Source of the DNA: Viscum album
Taxonomy: Eukaryota > Streptophyta > Magnoliopsida > Santalales > Viscaceae
Direction: 5' to 3'
Assembly: GCA_963277665.1 (NCBI GenBank)
Contig: OY728165.1
Coordinates: 1,756,680,772 to 1,756,744,771 of the forward strand
DNA: 64,000 bases
Part shown: one piece after another, positions 12,380-22,767 of the stretch
Layout of the letters: the number at the start of each line of letters is the position of its first letter
Position numbering within the stretch: position 1 is the stretch's first letter
The notes under the pieces: generated by a model
Database searches by the model: none
The model's input: only the letters and a program-made list of their open reading frames with translations
Told to the model about the DNA's origin: nothing
Position numbers and translations under genes: made by a program

Positions 12380-12999
12380 TCTGTACACATTTTTAGGATG
12401 ATCAAGGTGATCCATCATTGTTGGGACCAAGCATGGGGTTGGAAATTTTTGATAAATTTATGTTAATTAGGAAGTGTTTTTTTATAATGAAGAGTTTATA
12501 TAAGACATATTATAATCAATGACATTGAGCCTTGATGGTATATGTTTGTGATGTTGTGTTTTTAATGTGTCACCTCACTTTAGACTTCCACATTTTTGAA
12601 TGTAATGGAAAACTATGTTAATGTCTGCAACACATTTGGAAATTACTAAGACAGTTTGTACGGCGGAATATAGGTTAAATATTCATTATTAGTTGATGTT
12701 AATTAATTATGTGTTCCATATCTATTATTTTAAATGTAAAATCCAGATCTTTACCATGTATTGAAATCAGATGAATTACAGATGGATTCTGATTTATCTG
12801 TGTTTGAGAGGCCAATAAGAATTTCGGATTCACATGAGATTGTTCATTGAGGGATGTCCATATCAATTTTTTGACTTCTATGGAATAATGGTAAATATGA
12901 TCATGATAAATGGGAGTGAAATTATAAGGTCAAGCATCTTTATCCATTTTTATTATCTGATCAATCTCTTGAATGAATTTCTAAGGGATTGGATTTTTC
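12380..12999 (+). pseudogene. Integrase C-terminal / chromodomain region of element B
   Basis: A frame from about 12745 reads 'YVLKSDELQMDSDLSVFE' and then 'RPIRISDSHE', which matches the region after the GPY/F module in Tekay/Del elements (DPSHV..., ...DL.YEE.P..I.D...). Further on, 'LLWNNGKYDHDKWE' and 'VKHLYPFL' occupy the position of the chromodomain and of the final YPHLF motif. Chromodomains of this type are thought to steer integration to heterochromatin. Position immediately before a polypurine tract supports the call. Confidence 0.6.
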
Positions 13000-13014
13000 A
13001 TGGTGGGGAGAATT
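13000..13014 (+). other. Polypurine tract of element B
   Basis: 'atggtggggagaatt' directly precedes the 3' LTR start 'tgcacatc'. The same kind of tract, 'gatggtggggagaa', precedes the 3' LTR of element E at 56885-56898, which supports the assignment. It primes plus-strand DNA synthesis. Confidence 0.65.
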
Positions 13015-15095
13015 TGCACATCTATGATTTTATTTTGATGTATTCCTTGATTTATTTTTGGTCTGGTGTTTATAAATTGGGGTTCTCGAGGATTATTTAG
13101 TGAAAATGGAGATTCCAGTGCCCGTATTAGTTGTCACATTATTGGAGTATAGATAGGGGAAACTGTGTTCCAGCCTAGAGGAAACAGTACACCTAGTATA
13201 ATTGATCTACACATGTTACATTGAATGGAACTTCTATGTGATCCATTATACAAGAAACCATGTGGGTATTTCTATAGGGATACAGAGATAATAATTGTTC
13301 TGTGTGGTTTGGAAAACAATGCTAGCTAACCCTGCGACCAGTCTTTATCATAAAAAATTTTAAATTACCGTTATACACATCCCCTATTATAAACCCACAT
13401 CCCCATATTTTGAGCCATATGGGAGTTTCTGCCCTTATAGATTCCTCCAATACCTTTTTTCCTAATCTAACTCATTTTTTGTTGTGTTTTGGACTTTTAT
13501 ATTCATGAAATAATCATGAAATTATATTTTATTTTGATTTCATACCTTTTTTATGGTTCTTATTCTTCCGTTTATGGTTTCTTCTTTCCAATGGGTTGTT
13601 TGACCTAATATGGGGTTAATATTGATTTTTGGGTGAGAAACTAATTTTTGTGGCTCGATAGTTCTTTTATATGGATCCTATGAGGTGTTAATATGGTATT
13701 CCATAGGATTATGAATGTTTTGAAACATGTGTTTTGTGGTTCTATTATTTATCATTTTTAATTAATGTTGGGACTATTTCATTGGTTCTTGATTGTGTTC
13801 TACAGTTTATGTGTGTGGTGGTAAATTTTTTTCAATTTTTTTTGAGTTGATGATGTCTTTAAATATATTTTCCAAATAAAATTGGATATATTTCATATAT
13901 CCTTCTATTATTAGTTCCATAAATGGATTTTTTAATTATTAAAGTTGTGGGAATAATGTTTATAAATTTATTTATTTTTCGTAGCAGCTTGATATGGGGA
14001 TTTCCCATGGAAATAAATTTTTCATGTGTATTAATGATTTTTGATGTGGGTATGTGAAAATGGATATATATGTGACATGCGGAAGGGATTTGTGAAACAA
14101 TGTAATCTTTTCTATCTAGGTGGGTGGACTAGGACTAGTATGCTAGATTGATCGGTGGGGAAGATTCTCAGTTTCTTCATGCAGGATTGAATATGAATAG
14201 ATAAATTAAATATGAACATGATTGAATATCACAACTCATGGGGACAGATTCTTCTATAGTGGATTTAGTGAGTGGATGTTGTGTGTAATGGTTTCTATAA
14301 CATGTTTTACAATGATATGAGGTACCTAGGGCCCCACTAGTGCCAATACCATTAAGTATTATCCATATCATGGTGCTCTATTATGATGTGTTTCTCTCCT
14401 TTGATGTGGATCTCATCATCGGTGTATATAAGTCCTTATTTATTATTATGTTTTGAATAATGTCTCTTTGAAACTAGTTTATAGAAAATTTATTTGTTAG
14501 AAATATTTCCAATGTTTATTCTTATTAAATTCTAGGTGATTAGTATTTTAATAATATGTCATGGAATTTATTTTTTTGTGGTAATCTACCTAGGAGTTGT
14601 CCCACACACGTCAAAAAACTACGATTATTTTTAGAATTTATTATTAGTGACAAAAGTAATGAAATGATGTTCTATAGTAGTGATGGTGGATCCAGTTTCT
14701 AGTTTTCATCTACAACTGGTAGCTACAGTGGTGGCTTGATGGTGATGGACCTCATTTAACATAGTGGTTTTGGGTTTTGGGTTAGTTTGTTCCCATAATG
14801 TTTTTTCACTTTAGAGATTTTGGTTAATGTGGTAAAATATTTATACATGAATGGGTTTATCTCTTTTGTTTATTAATATTGATATTTATATGATGTTTTA
14901 GATTACTGATTGATGATAGTTTCATTTCAAGGGTGAAATCATTCCAAAAATAATATTTTCATTACCCAGTAACTAGTTTCTAGCACTTGGGGACTAGTAA
15001 CATCCATTAAGCGATTCCATGAGTCAGGTTAAATTTCGAGTTGGATGGAACCCTATCTGGGTTTTTGATAGTAATAAATTATAACTGATTCATAA
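13015..15095 (+). repeat. Element B 3' LTR
   Basis: The LTR runs from the polypurine tract to the point where similarity to the 5' remnant fades, about 2.1 kb. Its right half pairs with 2330-2855. The left half has no partner in the window because the matching part of the 5' LTR lies beyond element D. Similarity between the two LTRs is low, which fits great age. The end is uncertain by about 20 bases and no convincing target duplication was found. Confidence 0.6.
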
Positions 15096-16748
15096 GAAGT
15101 TATTAATCTAATATATTTTCCAAAAATCAAGGCACATTAGAACTACTTTTTTATGAATTATAAATAATAATTATCCTTAACATAACTATTGATTTATTTA
15201 ATAAATATTCTACATATAAAAAATTGTAACTATTTTTAAATCTTAAAATTCAAAAAACAAATATAAATTTAGAAATTATAATGTAAGGTCTCAAATTTTA
15301 TGATCCATTATATAATATTTTATATTCTATCTTATATGTTAACTATACAAAATTATTAATTATAATGTCCATTTACATTGTTTTAAAATCATAATAACAT
15401 GATATATTTATATATTTTCTTCATTTAATGATTAGATTTCAAATAAATGAAGTAATGTTTCATATCTTTATCAATTTATAATATAATTAAATAAAATTGA
15501 TTATAGGAAAGTATATTATGGATATGATTATATGAGATATAACATTGACGACATTTTAATTTAACCACGAATATAAATTCATTATTATTTAATTTACTAT
15601 GTTCTATGTCTATAATGAATGTTAATCATAGTTTAGTTCTTTCGTTGATGTTGTAGTGACTACCAGGTTATTTAGGTGGAAATAAATTATATGACATGTA
15701 AATAACATTGTTTTCTTTGAATATATTACATTACAAATAAATAAAAACATTTGAAATATAGATTTATATTTAATTTGTAATGTATATAATAGAATTTAGT
15801 TTCATATCAAATTTGTATCTTCTAAACTAATATAATGAAAATATTAATTTTTCTAAAACATATTATTTACTATGTTTTAACAAAATTATAATACTGATTA
15901 TAATAATATTAGATTTATTTTAAATTATAAAATATCGATCAATAAATCTCCGACTAAAAAAGTGTAATTTCAATTAAGATACACAATTCATTACAGAAAT
16001 TTGAAAGACCAGGAAGACTAATTTTGAAATAGAACTATTCCTCTATTAGTAACTAATCAATGTCAATCCCATTATTGGAGACCTTTTGAATTATTAATTT
16101 TTTTATTTAACTGGTAATATATATTTTCATTTAGGCATCATGTGAATTTTTATTATAACACATAATTGTGATAATTATATTCTGAATTATTTCATGATTG
16201 ACAAAACATTTTTATGATTAGTATTTTTTAGTTTCTCCATGGGTTATATTACAATAATATCTTGTTAGTTCTGACCTTGATTGTTATAATGAAAATGTTA
16301 TTACAAGAGATATACTTATGAATAATTAATGGCTGGTTTGTATCAATAAGGTTTTGTTGATAAAATTAGTAATATTTATATAGAAACTATTTGTATTAGT
16401 ATTTTTTGTGAATGATACTAGTAGAATATTTTTGTTATAAAAATTATATGAATGTATAGATTATTTAGAGATTAATTAATTTTATGTGCTTGCAACACCC
16501 TTACTTTTTATAATTTTTTCTCTTACAATAATGTGTGTTTTTATAGGTATGTCATAAGATGAAATATTTCCCAACCTCTATCCATGAAATCCATACTAAG
16601 AATGACCCAAATGTGGTGAGTACATTTTTATATCCTCCCTTTAAATTGATTTACTTATTTTAGCCACTATTTCTTCTATGAACTAGTTGTGATTGTATTT
16701 ATTATATGTTTTGGTTTATATTAACTTATAATGTTTTTTCTTTTATAT
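15096..16748. other. AT-rich interval without recognisable features
   Basis: About 1.65 kb of extremely AT-rich DNA. Before element A inserted it was contiguous with the DNA that now begins at 25978. I see no open frame above 60 codons, no LTR match and no conserved motif. Confidence 0.5.
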
Positions 16749-16753
16749 GTATA
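16749..16753. repeat. Target-site duplication of element A, left copy (GTATA)
   Basis: GTATA lies immediately left of the A element and is repeated exactly at 25973-25977, immediately right of it. A 5 bp duplication is standard for Ty3/gypsy integrases. Its perfect survival fixes both ends of the element. Confidence 0.8.
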
Positions 16754-17485
16754 AGTAACACCCCAATCATTTTATGGTATGAATCTATTAAATACATTCT
16801 ATTCATCACTGTGTTCCTTTGAACGAACACTAGGTTATTTAGGAGATAGTTAAAACCTACCCATTAAATAATAATTTTCCACTTCTATGTTTTGAATTTC
16901 GAAAAATGGTCATCTAGAGTTGTGTCCAGTAAGTCATTTGGAGTCTGATAGAACAAACATAATTTTTGGTGAATAGTAACATACCCTTATGAATGGTAAT
17001 TTGATTAGTAATATTACCCTTATGAATAGTAAATAATAATATTATTTTATTTTCTTACGACAATAATATAATGGCATCTTAATTAGTTTTTCAATGAGAA
17101 AAAAACTAATTCCACTTTAAGATTATTATTTTTCGAATTAAATATGAATTTATTTAAAAATTAAATTAATAATATTTAGAAAATTATTTTTGAAAATTGG
17201 ATTTCACTTTTTATTTCTACACATCCAAAAATGGTAGGGGTGAAAATTTGGGATTTTTCTGAAATTCTAGAATTTTTTAGGAATAGTGAAAGACGATAAA
17301 ATACCGTATATTAAAATTATGAGTTAAATCCACTATCCATGAAATAAAAAGTGATTCAAGGCCACATGGTTCAAACTAACATGCATTTATTACTATTAGG
17401 GGTGACATGAAACAACAATATTTGTTGTCTTGTGGGAAATAATATAATAATGAATTAAATATTCAAAATTTACTCCTCTCTTCAA

Positions 17486-17494
17486 CTATAAAAA
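17486..17494 (+). promoter_or_regulatory. TATA box of element A, 5' LTR
   Basis: CTATAAAAA lies in a pyrimidine-rich setting ('cctctcttcaactataaaaacccttcaccac') and is kept in the other LTR at 23498-23506 and, as CTATAAATA, in element E at 39649. Conservation across three LTRs marks it as the pol II core promoter. Transcription would start about 30 bases downstream, near the conserved 'cttcactcct'. Confidence 0.7.
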
Positions 17495-17660
17495 CCCTTC
17501 ACCACTAACTATTCTCTTCACTCCTCTAAGCCTTGAAGCTCCACATTGTTCTACCCAATAACCCTTACCGATACTCTCCCCACGTCCAAGAAGCTTCTGG
17601 AATTTCCAAAAGGCCAAAACCCATTCCCTTAAGGAGTTTTTCATGGATGTTATTTCAAGA

Positions 17661-17667
17661 GGTAAAA
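17661..17667 (+). promoter_or_regulatory. Candidate 5' splice site in the LTR leader
   Basis: 'tttcaagag|gtaaaa' occurs here, 'tttcaagag|gtaaga' in the 3' LTR (junction at 23673/23674), and 'atcaagag|gtaaaa' in the E 3' LTR (58023/58024). The sequence fits a plant donor and is better kept than its surroundings. A matching acceptor 'ctttccag' ends at 19724 in this LTR, but the other LTR has lost its AG. Confidence 0.4.
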
Positions 17668-19961
17668 CACGGTTCTTTTTCATTTGGTTTCATTTCAATT
17701 TATCTTCTTTTGCTATCCTCTCATCACCTCCTCTTTCCAAATGATCTTGATAAATATTGTATCATATATGTATTTGAATTATATCTTTTGAATGGAATAA
17801 CCATCATAAATACTATTACTCTCTCCCTTTTATTTTTATAAACAAAATCAACGTCCATGAGGTTTTAATTTATAGCCTTCGTGGACGATGAAGTTTCATT
17901 CTTCAATTTATTCTTAATTATTGGTCTTGAAACCATATTTATGGTTGAACCAGACTATAATATATGTATTGTAACATAATTAATATTCATGAACCAGAAT
18001 ATGTATATGAAATTATATTATATGGAAAAACTAGTTAATAATAATCCAAATACCGCCGAATAATCGAAGTAGTTGTCATCTAATGATTCATCCTCATTCC
18101 ATGTAACTATATTATATAAATGAAAAATAATAATTCATTATTTTTATAAGTAATATATAATTCCAATCTTGGAGATTTATTACCATTCCACATGAACTCC
18201 ATTACTTAAATACAAGTTAACCGATTATGAAAATAAAGGAAACGAACACCCCGGAACAACGAAATTCATTATAATAACATAGCAATAATGGTATAAATGA
18301 ACTAAAAAGAATTATGATAAACTAAATAGATATATAATAGGTTTTTTAATAAGTTATTAATAAGTATAATTTCATATTCCAAGAGTATAAGTTCATTTGA
18401 GAAACATGTTTGGAGTTAAGGTAAGGTTTTCTTCATCTCACTTCCATTTTCGTGACATTTTCCATATTCTCCAGTAATACATTTATATGGTGTATGTATA
18501 CTGAAAATTTATGTCACACATCATAAAAATATTTATCTTAATGTTATTAACTCTATAATTTTTATGTTATTAATTTTATGGCATACGAATCATATGATTT
18601 CAAAGTGTAAGGATTTTCAACCAGAACTTCCATTTTCATACGGGTTACATTTATTTTCTAATTTCCTCGATGAAATTATTATTTATTGTTATGAACATAT
18701 CACATATTATGTGTGAGTATTATATATTTGTACAAAAACGATAATAATTTCCTATTTTCTAGATAGTTACATGTTTTAAAAGAATCTCTCAAGACTGTTT
18801 CCAATAATAAGAGCCTGATAAAATGGAATTTCTCAATGTCATATCTATTTTCCAGGGTAAGCTATAACATATTTTTTAGAAACCATTATCCTAATAAAAA
18901 CACTCATTTTATTATGAAATACTATCTTACTTTAATTCTGGTTTTATACAAATATTTTTCCAAAAGATGACTTCTTTTCAAAATAAAAGAGTATTTATCA
19001 AAAGAATTGCTTAATGATTTTAGAATATTATTCTCGTTTGATTCAGAAATCTTGTTGATTCTTATGTATTGTTGGGTTGAATAATTTATGAAGTAATCTA
19101 CCATATTTTGTTTAATTGTTTGTGACTAACACTATTGTGGATGATCAATCCTAAAACCATTCACCATATTACTCGGAATGGTTAATGTTTTATGTTTAAT
19201 GAATGGGGAAAGATAATTAGATTTCATATGATAGTTCCAATATGAATGTATATGTTTTTTAGGTTTATCCATGCACATATGTGGAATGAATTGTACTTAT
19301 TATGTGATGGGTGGGGCCCGCTATAACCCCTCGATGCATCGGTAGGTCTCAGGAGACAAACAGTCATGGAATTGGTTGAGGCCTTTCTCAATGTCATATA
19401 TGGATTTTAGTTGTGGCCTTAATCATTAGAGGTCCTGGACGAGGACCTGATTGAATGTCCTAGATTTTCTGGCATGTGCACTTCCCTCATTATGATGCTA
19501 CTAATTGAATGTTCATGTGGTTATTCGGCTAGTATAATACCCATGATTATGTTTTATTATGACATTATTTTCTCAGCTCGTATTCCTACCATAAAGTGTT
19601 CATGTTTATTGTTGAAGGTATGTGTTTTGAATTATGAACCATGTATTATGTTTATGATATCTCCCGCAATATTTATTACATTTAATAAAATTTTGTGCTC
19701 ACCCCTTAAGATTCTTCTTTCCAGGATATGATGAAGTAAATTATGAATGACTAACAAGCATAATCTAGGAAGCAGGGATGTTAAAAATTTAATGAATTAG
19801 TGTTGTATTTCCTTTCTTTTTGTAATGTTGAACTTATTTATATATCTTTTTTCCTATAATACTAAACTACCTGGTCCTTCAGGATTCATATTACTTGTTT
19901 GTATGCCAATGTAATAAAATAAGCCTCCAGCTCCGGGAAATTGGGATAAGGTTCTTATAGT

Positions 19962-19973
19962 TGGTATCAGAGG
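19962..19973 (+). other. Primer-binding site of element A (initiator Met tRNA type)
   Basis: 'tggtatcagagg' matches TGGTATCAGAGC at 11 of 12 positions, two bases after the LTR end. It is the best-kept primer site in the window. Confidence 0.85.
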
Positions 19974-20428
19974 AAGTTTAGTAGAAAACTTGGAAACTAG
20001 ATTTAGAAAAAATAGAATTTGGGAAGAGTCCATAAGTTATTATTTGAGGATATACATATAATATTGTCCTAGTATTTTGGTGAGGAAAATATTATTTGGA
20101 ATATTTATATAAAATACATCCTTGTCTGGATACGAGCAGCTAGAGCCGGCTCTGGTATAGATGTTTCTTGGGCTAAAACATGAAAACCCTACTTTAAGAT
20201 AGACTCGAACAGGAACTGGTACACAACAGCGAGCCTTGTTTCACTCTTGGTTACAACACTCCAGGTAATTATGCTTAGGATAATTCACTTTTTACTTACA
20301 TTCCATTATGAGGGTGTTTAATGTAAATTTTCCTTCGAGGATTTGGTTTGGATAACTCTAGAAACAAGAACTGAACAATTAAAAACATACTTAAACAATA
20401 ATAGGGGTGATTTTTTCTTAATTTTTAG
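19974..20428 (+). other. Leader of element A with a candidate exon and intron before the first F-box module
   Basis: 20110-20264 is richer in G and C than its flanks and ends in 'ccag|gtaatt', a good donor with the junction at 20264/20265. A U/A-rich stretch follows and ends in 'atttttag' at 20428, directly before the ATG of the first module. Together they look like a 164 bp intron behind a short leader exon. The exon shows no recognisable protein; one frame contains 'EQELVHNSEPCFTLGYN'. This arrangement would allow the F-box module to be spliced onto an LTR-started transcript. Confidence 0.45.
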
Positions 20429-21060
20429 ATGGAAAAAGAAGGTACTTCTCTTTTTTCTCTTCCAACAGAAGTATTAGAGACCATAGTGGGAAAATAATTT
20501 GTAAAAAATTATGAGACATTGGAAAATATTCGTTTGTCATGCAGAACGCTATACCGAGTATCCAACTCTCCTCGGGTACGATAACTTCACCATTGATCAT
20601 GTTTCGTCTCTTACATCTCGATGAGCGCAAAATTCTCGTTCTATGTATGAAAAGGGAAATACTTTGAGTTTATATTTAAATGTTTTACACTAGATAATAA
20701 TGTATTTTCTCTTGAGTACTTTTAGGTGGTTGCATAATAGGGAGACCTCCGTGCAACATATCTATGTCAGATTTTGACCATCAGACTCCATGGTAGAGTT
20801 GTGGACATTGAAGCCCTTGAGAACGAGAATACTTGTTTTCATTATCAGCATTAAGTTCATATTGATGCAGCTCAACGTGATACCCAACATGATTCTCTCA
20901 ATATCAATTCTATATATCCACACACGGTTGACCCCAGGTGCACATGTTGCATCTGGACCAACGAGATATAGGAATTTGGAATCGGGTTGGGGACTTGTTT
21001 GTCTAAAAACTGGGGAAATCCCCAACATTAGTGTAATCTATTCGAATTCATCTTAGAGGT
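20429..21060 (+). pseudogene. F-box / Sel1-like protein pseudogene, module 1
   Basis: From the ATG at 20429 the frame reads a short acidic start and then 'SLPTEVLETIVGK', a stop, and 'LENIRLSCRTLYRVSNSPRV'. This is the LP.EVL..I......L...RL.C......S....V pattern of F-box domains (residues about 11-50). In the same frame, 20731-20805 reads 'GDLRATYLCQILTIRLHG', which fits a Sel1-like helix pair (G....A.YL.G......G). 20840-20990 includes 'NTCFHYQH' and 'RCTCCIWTNE', resembling the cysteine-rich tail of plant F-box proteins of the At2g35280 type. F-box proteins act as substrate receptors of SCF ubiquitin ligases. 20560-20730 is stop-rich and may be decayed coding sequence or a short intron. At least six in-frame stops rule out function. 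Confidence 0.65.
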
Positions 21061-21235
21061 TGTTATGAAGTCCATACTTTTTTTTTGAGAAATTGAGCAA
21101 GTTATTTTGTAATTTCATGAGTTTAATAAACCATGTCTTAATGAATTCTCTGTTTTGTTTTGTTTTTATATATAACAATAACTTGGCTTAAAATGGATTT
21201 TCCATACTGAATGTTGATTTAATAAAACTTTTCAG
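21061..21235 (+). other. AT-rich spacer or intron before module 2
   Basis: The stretch is AT-rich, has no open frame, and ends in 'cttttcag' at 21235. That is a good acceptor directly before module 2. It looks like an intron or a duplicated upstream segment. Confidence 0.4.
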
Positions 21236-21679
21236 ATAGAATATATGACTTAACTAACCAATACTTTATCACTACATACCAAGTTGTTAGAGGCTATAAT
21301 TGTCAAGACATGCTCCAAAGAGGACCAACCCAAGGGCAACGTACATCTGACTTGTAAACTACTCCATTAGGCATAAAATCATCCAAACATTCTCTATATT
21401 TACCGAGAAACAAATCTGGTCTATTAACATATTTCATATGCACAATTTTCTACAGATAGGAGAAGTGGGAAGTATCATGAAGCTCTTTTTCTATGTTTCA
21501 CTCTTGCTGATATCTACCGAGTTGTGGGTAAATTTCTAGAAGCTATTTTGGATGCTGAACATCGAGCATCCTACCTATACCAGATCATCAGTTATAGTAT
21601 GTACGATGAACTTTACGACATAAATATATTTAAGAATGACCTGGTGTGTGGTAATTATCGGGAATTAGTACACACTTAA
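21236..21679 (+). pseudogene. F-box / Sel1-like protein pseudogene, module 2
   Basis: One frame runs from 21236 to a stop at 21677-21679, 148 codons, broken by only four stops (near 21251, 21368, 21374 and 21425). It begins ATA-GAA, probably a mutated ATG. 'LSLHTKLLEAIIVKTCSK' and 'NVHLTCKLLH' form the F-box (residues about 11-45). 'GKYHEALFLCFTLADIYRVV' and 'DAEHRASYLYQIISYSMYDE' form two Sel1/TPR-like helix pairs (residues about 78-126). This is the most complete module and shows the domain order best. It aligns with modules 1 and 3 at the F-box and at A.YLY, but is well diverged, so the copies are old relative to each other or came from different family members. Confidence 0.65.
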
Positions 21680-22087
21680 ATTTCACACATCCACACTTCT
21701 CATGCCTTTATATGGAATCCTGAGTGTTTAAGCACATATTCGACCCTAGCTGCCTATAGTGCGTATGGGCTAAGGTAATCAAGCAGCTGAATACTACCCC
21801 AAGAATCCACCTGAGGTCATCAATACCCATGCATTGGTCATGTTCCCAGTAACGGTACATTGGGAGTAACGAGTGTCTAATGTTGCATAATGTTCTCGGA
21901 GAATGAAATCATTGAAATTGTTTGGGGAATTGTGTATTGGGGGATTGGGAAACCATTATCACTGTTTTACTTTTAGAACCACTGGTTATATAATAATATA
22001 ACATGTTGAATATTCTATTTGTTATCATTTCATCAGTAATACTTTTGAATGGGTTACACTAAGTGAGCGTTCATAATAAAGTTTCAG
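21680..22087 (+). other. Interval between modules 2 and 3, possible decayed C-terminal exon
   Basis: 21680-21900 keeps balanced composition and short frames ('HALVMFPVTVHWE' near 21830) but no motif I can assign. Its place is where the cysteine-rich tail of module 2 would be expected. 21900-22080 is AT-rich and ends in 'gtttcag' at 22087, an acceptor-like site directly before the ATG of module 3. Confidence 0.35.
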
Positions 22088-22695
22088 ATGGAAGGACATA
22101 CCCATATGTTATCTCTTCATGTGGAGGTACTGGTGATAATTGTGATAAAAACATATGAAGAGGAGTACCTACTTCCCGCAGTACTACGAAAGATGTGTAA
22201 AAACTATATGAAGTGAAAAATAGTCCAGAAATTCTCTGTACCTGTCAAGGGAATGCTTCCAATTACTACCACAGTACCATGACATAATTGGTTTAGTACA
22301 GGCGAAGAGAAAATTACCACTAAGGGCTTTTCTAATCTTTCACCCTAGGCCGGAACTACACGACCATGTTATGTTTTCAAGAGGCTACTTTGGTGGGAAA
22401 CCTTTGTGCAGCCTACATGTACTAACTATTCAGTTTTAGCCTGTACGAAAATGCCTACGACTTAGATGTCCCCAGTCGAGACATAGTTCGGCGAGTACAT
22501 CGGGTGTTGGTCCATTCATACATTTCCAAACTTTTCACCATTACAGCCTCCCTCTATAAGCCCGAGTTTTCTATGCAAGAGTTTAACCCCGTCTATGTGA
22601 GGTTTCTCTGGGTAAGAGAACTAAAGGAGTTAAGAATCAATTTTTGTTTTCCGTTGAATGCCCCTGAGAATCCTCTACGATGGGAGATATGGTAA
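22088..22695 (+). pseudogene. F-box / Sel1-like protein pseudogene, module 3
   Basis: The ATG at 22088 starts a 43-codon frame with 'LSLHVEVLVIIVIKTYEEEY' and 'LRKMCKNYM', again an F-box pattern. After a frameshift (net 2 bases) the frame from 22381 reads 'EATLVGNLCAAYMY', one stop, and then stays open from 22426 to 22692 (89 codons). 'LFSFSLYENAYDLDVPSRD' parallels module 2 'IISYSMYDELYDINIFKND', and 'RVLVHS' parallels 'RELVHT'. The tail contains 'PVYVRFLWVRELKELRINF' and 'PLNAPENPLRWEIW', not recognised. Long openness of the tail in such AT-rich DNA suggests coding constraint lasted until recently or that the copy is young. Confidence 0.6.
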
Positions 22696-22753
22696 GAACA
22701 TTAGAGTGCATTCTTTTGTTGTTATGAAATGAATTTCAAGGATGCAATTCATT

Positions 22754-22767
22754 GAAGTAGGGAATAA
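22754..22767 (+). other. Polypurine tract of element A
   Basis: 'gaagtagggaataa' lies directly before the 3' LTR start 'tgtaacaaaac'. It is purine-only except for one T in each half and occupies the expected place. Confidence 0.65.

Larger units (their letters stand above)
2076..15095 (+). mobile_element. Ty3/gypsy chromovirus-type retrotransposon (element B), decayed and interrupted
   Basis: Element B keeps the order partial 5' LTR, primer site, gag, RT, RNase H, integrase, C-terminal region, polypurine tract, 3' LTR. Two insertions interrupt it: D cuts the 5' LTR and a CACTA-like element splits the RT between 5546 and 10767. The stretch 2330-2730 aligns with 14540-14950 and supports the LTR pairing. 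The pol order RT, RNase H, integrase is that of Ty3/gypsy, and the C-terminal part after integrase matches plant chromoviruses of the Tekay/Del type. All frames have many stops, so it is long dead. Confidence 0.75.
16754..19959 (+). repeat. Element A 5' LTR
   Basis: The left LTR begins 'agtaacacccc' (the usual TG probably mutated to AG) and ends '...ggttcttata', one change from a CA end. It aligns along its whole length with 22768-25972. Landmarks keep the same spacing in both copies: the TATA box is at offset 732 versus 730, and a 'tgggtggg' site at 2554 versus 2548. A hairpin GGTCCT-GGACG-AGGACC lies at 19431-19447 but is not kept in the other LTR. The frames at 17533-17841 and 19474-19731 carry no known domain. 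Confidence 0.85.

Noticed and set aside
17533..17841. Pair of similar 102-codon frames in both element A LTRs (17533-17841 and 23545-23853) as a conserved gene
   Set aside because: Similarity follows from the LTRs being copies of one another. The frames cross the TATA-proximal leader and show no domain; changes between them are not concentrated at third positions as far as I can see.
19431..19447. GGTCCT-GGACG-AGGACC hairpin as a regulatory structure in the A LTR
   Set aside because: The other LTR has lost it without compensating changes, so there is no sign of selection on the structure.
20762..21056. Overlapping 88-codon frames on both strands across the cysteine-rich tail of F-box module 1
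   Set aside because: Neither continues the frame that contains the F-box, Sel1-like and cysteine motifs; the real frame is offset and carries stops.
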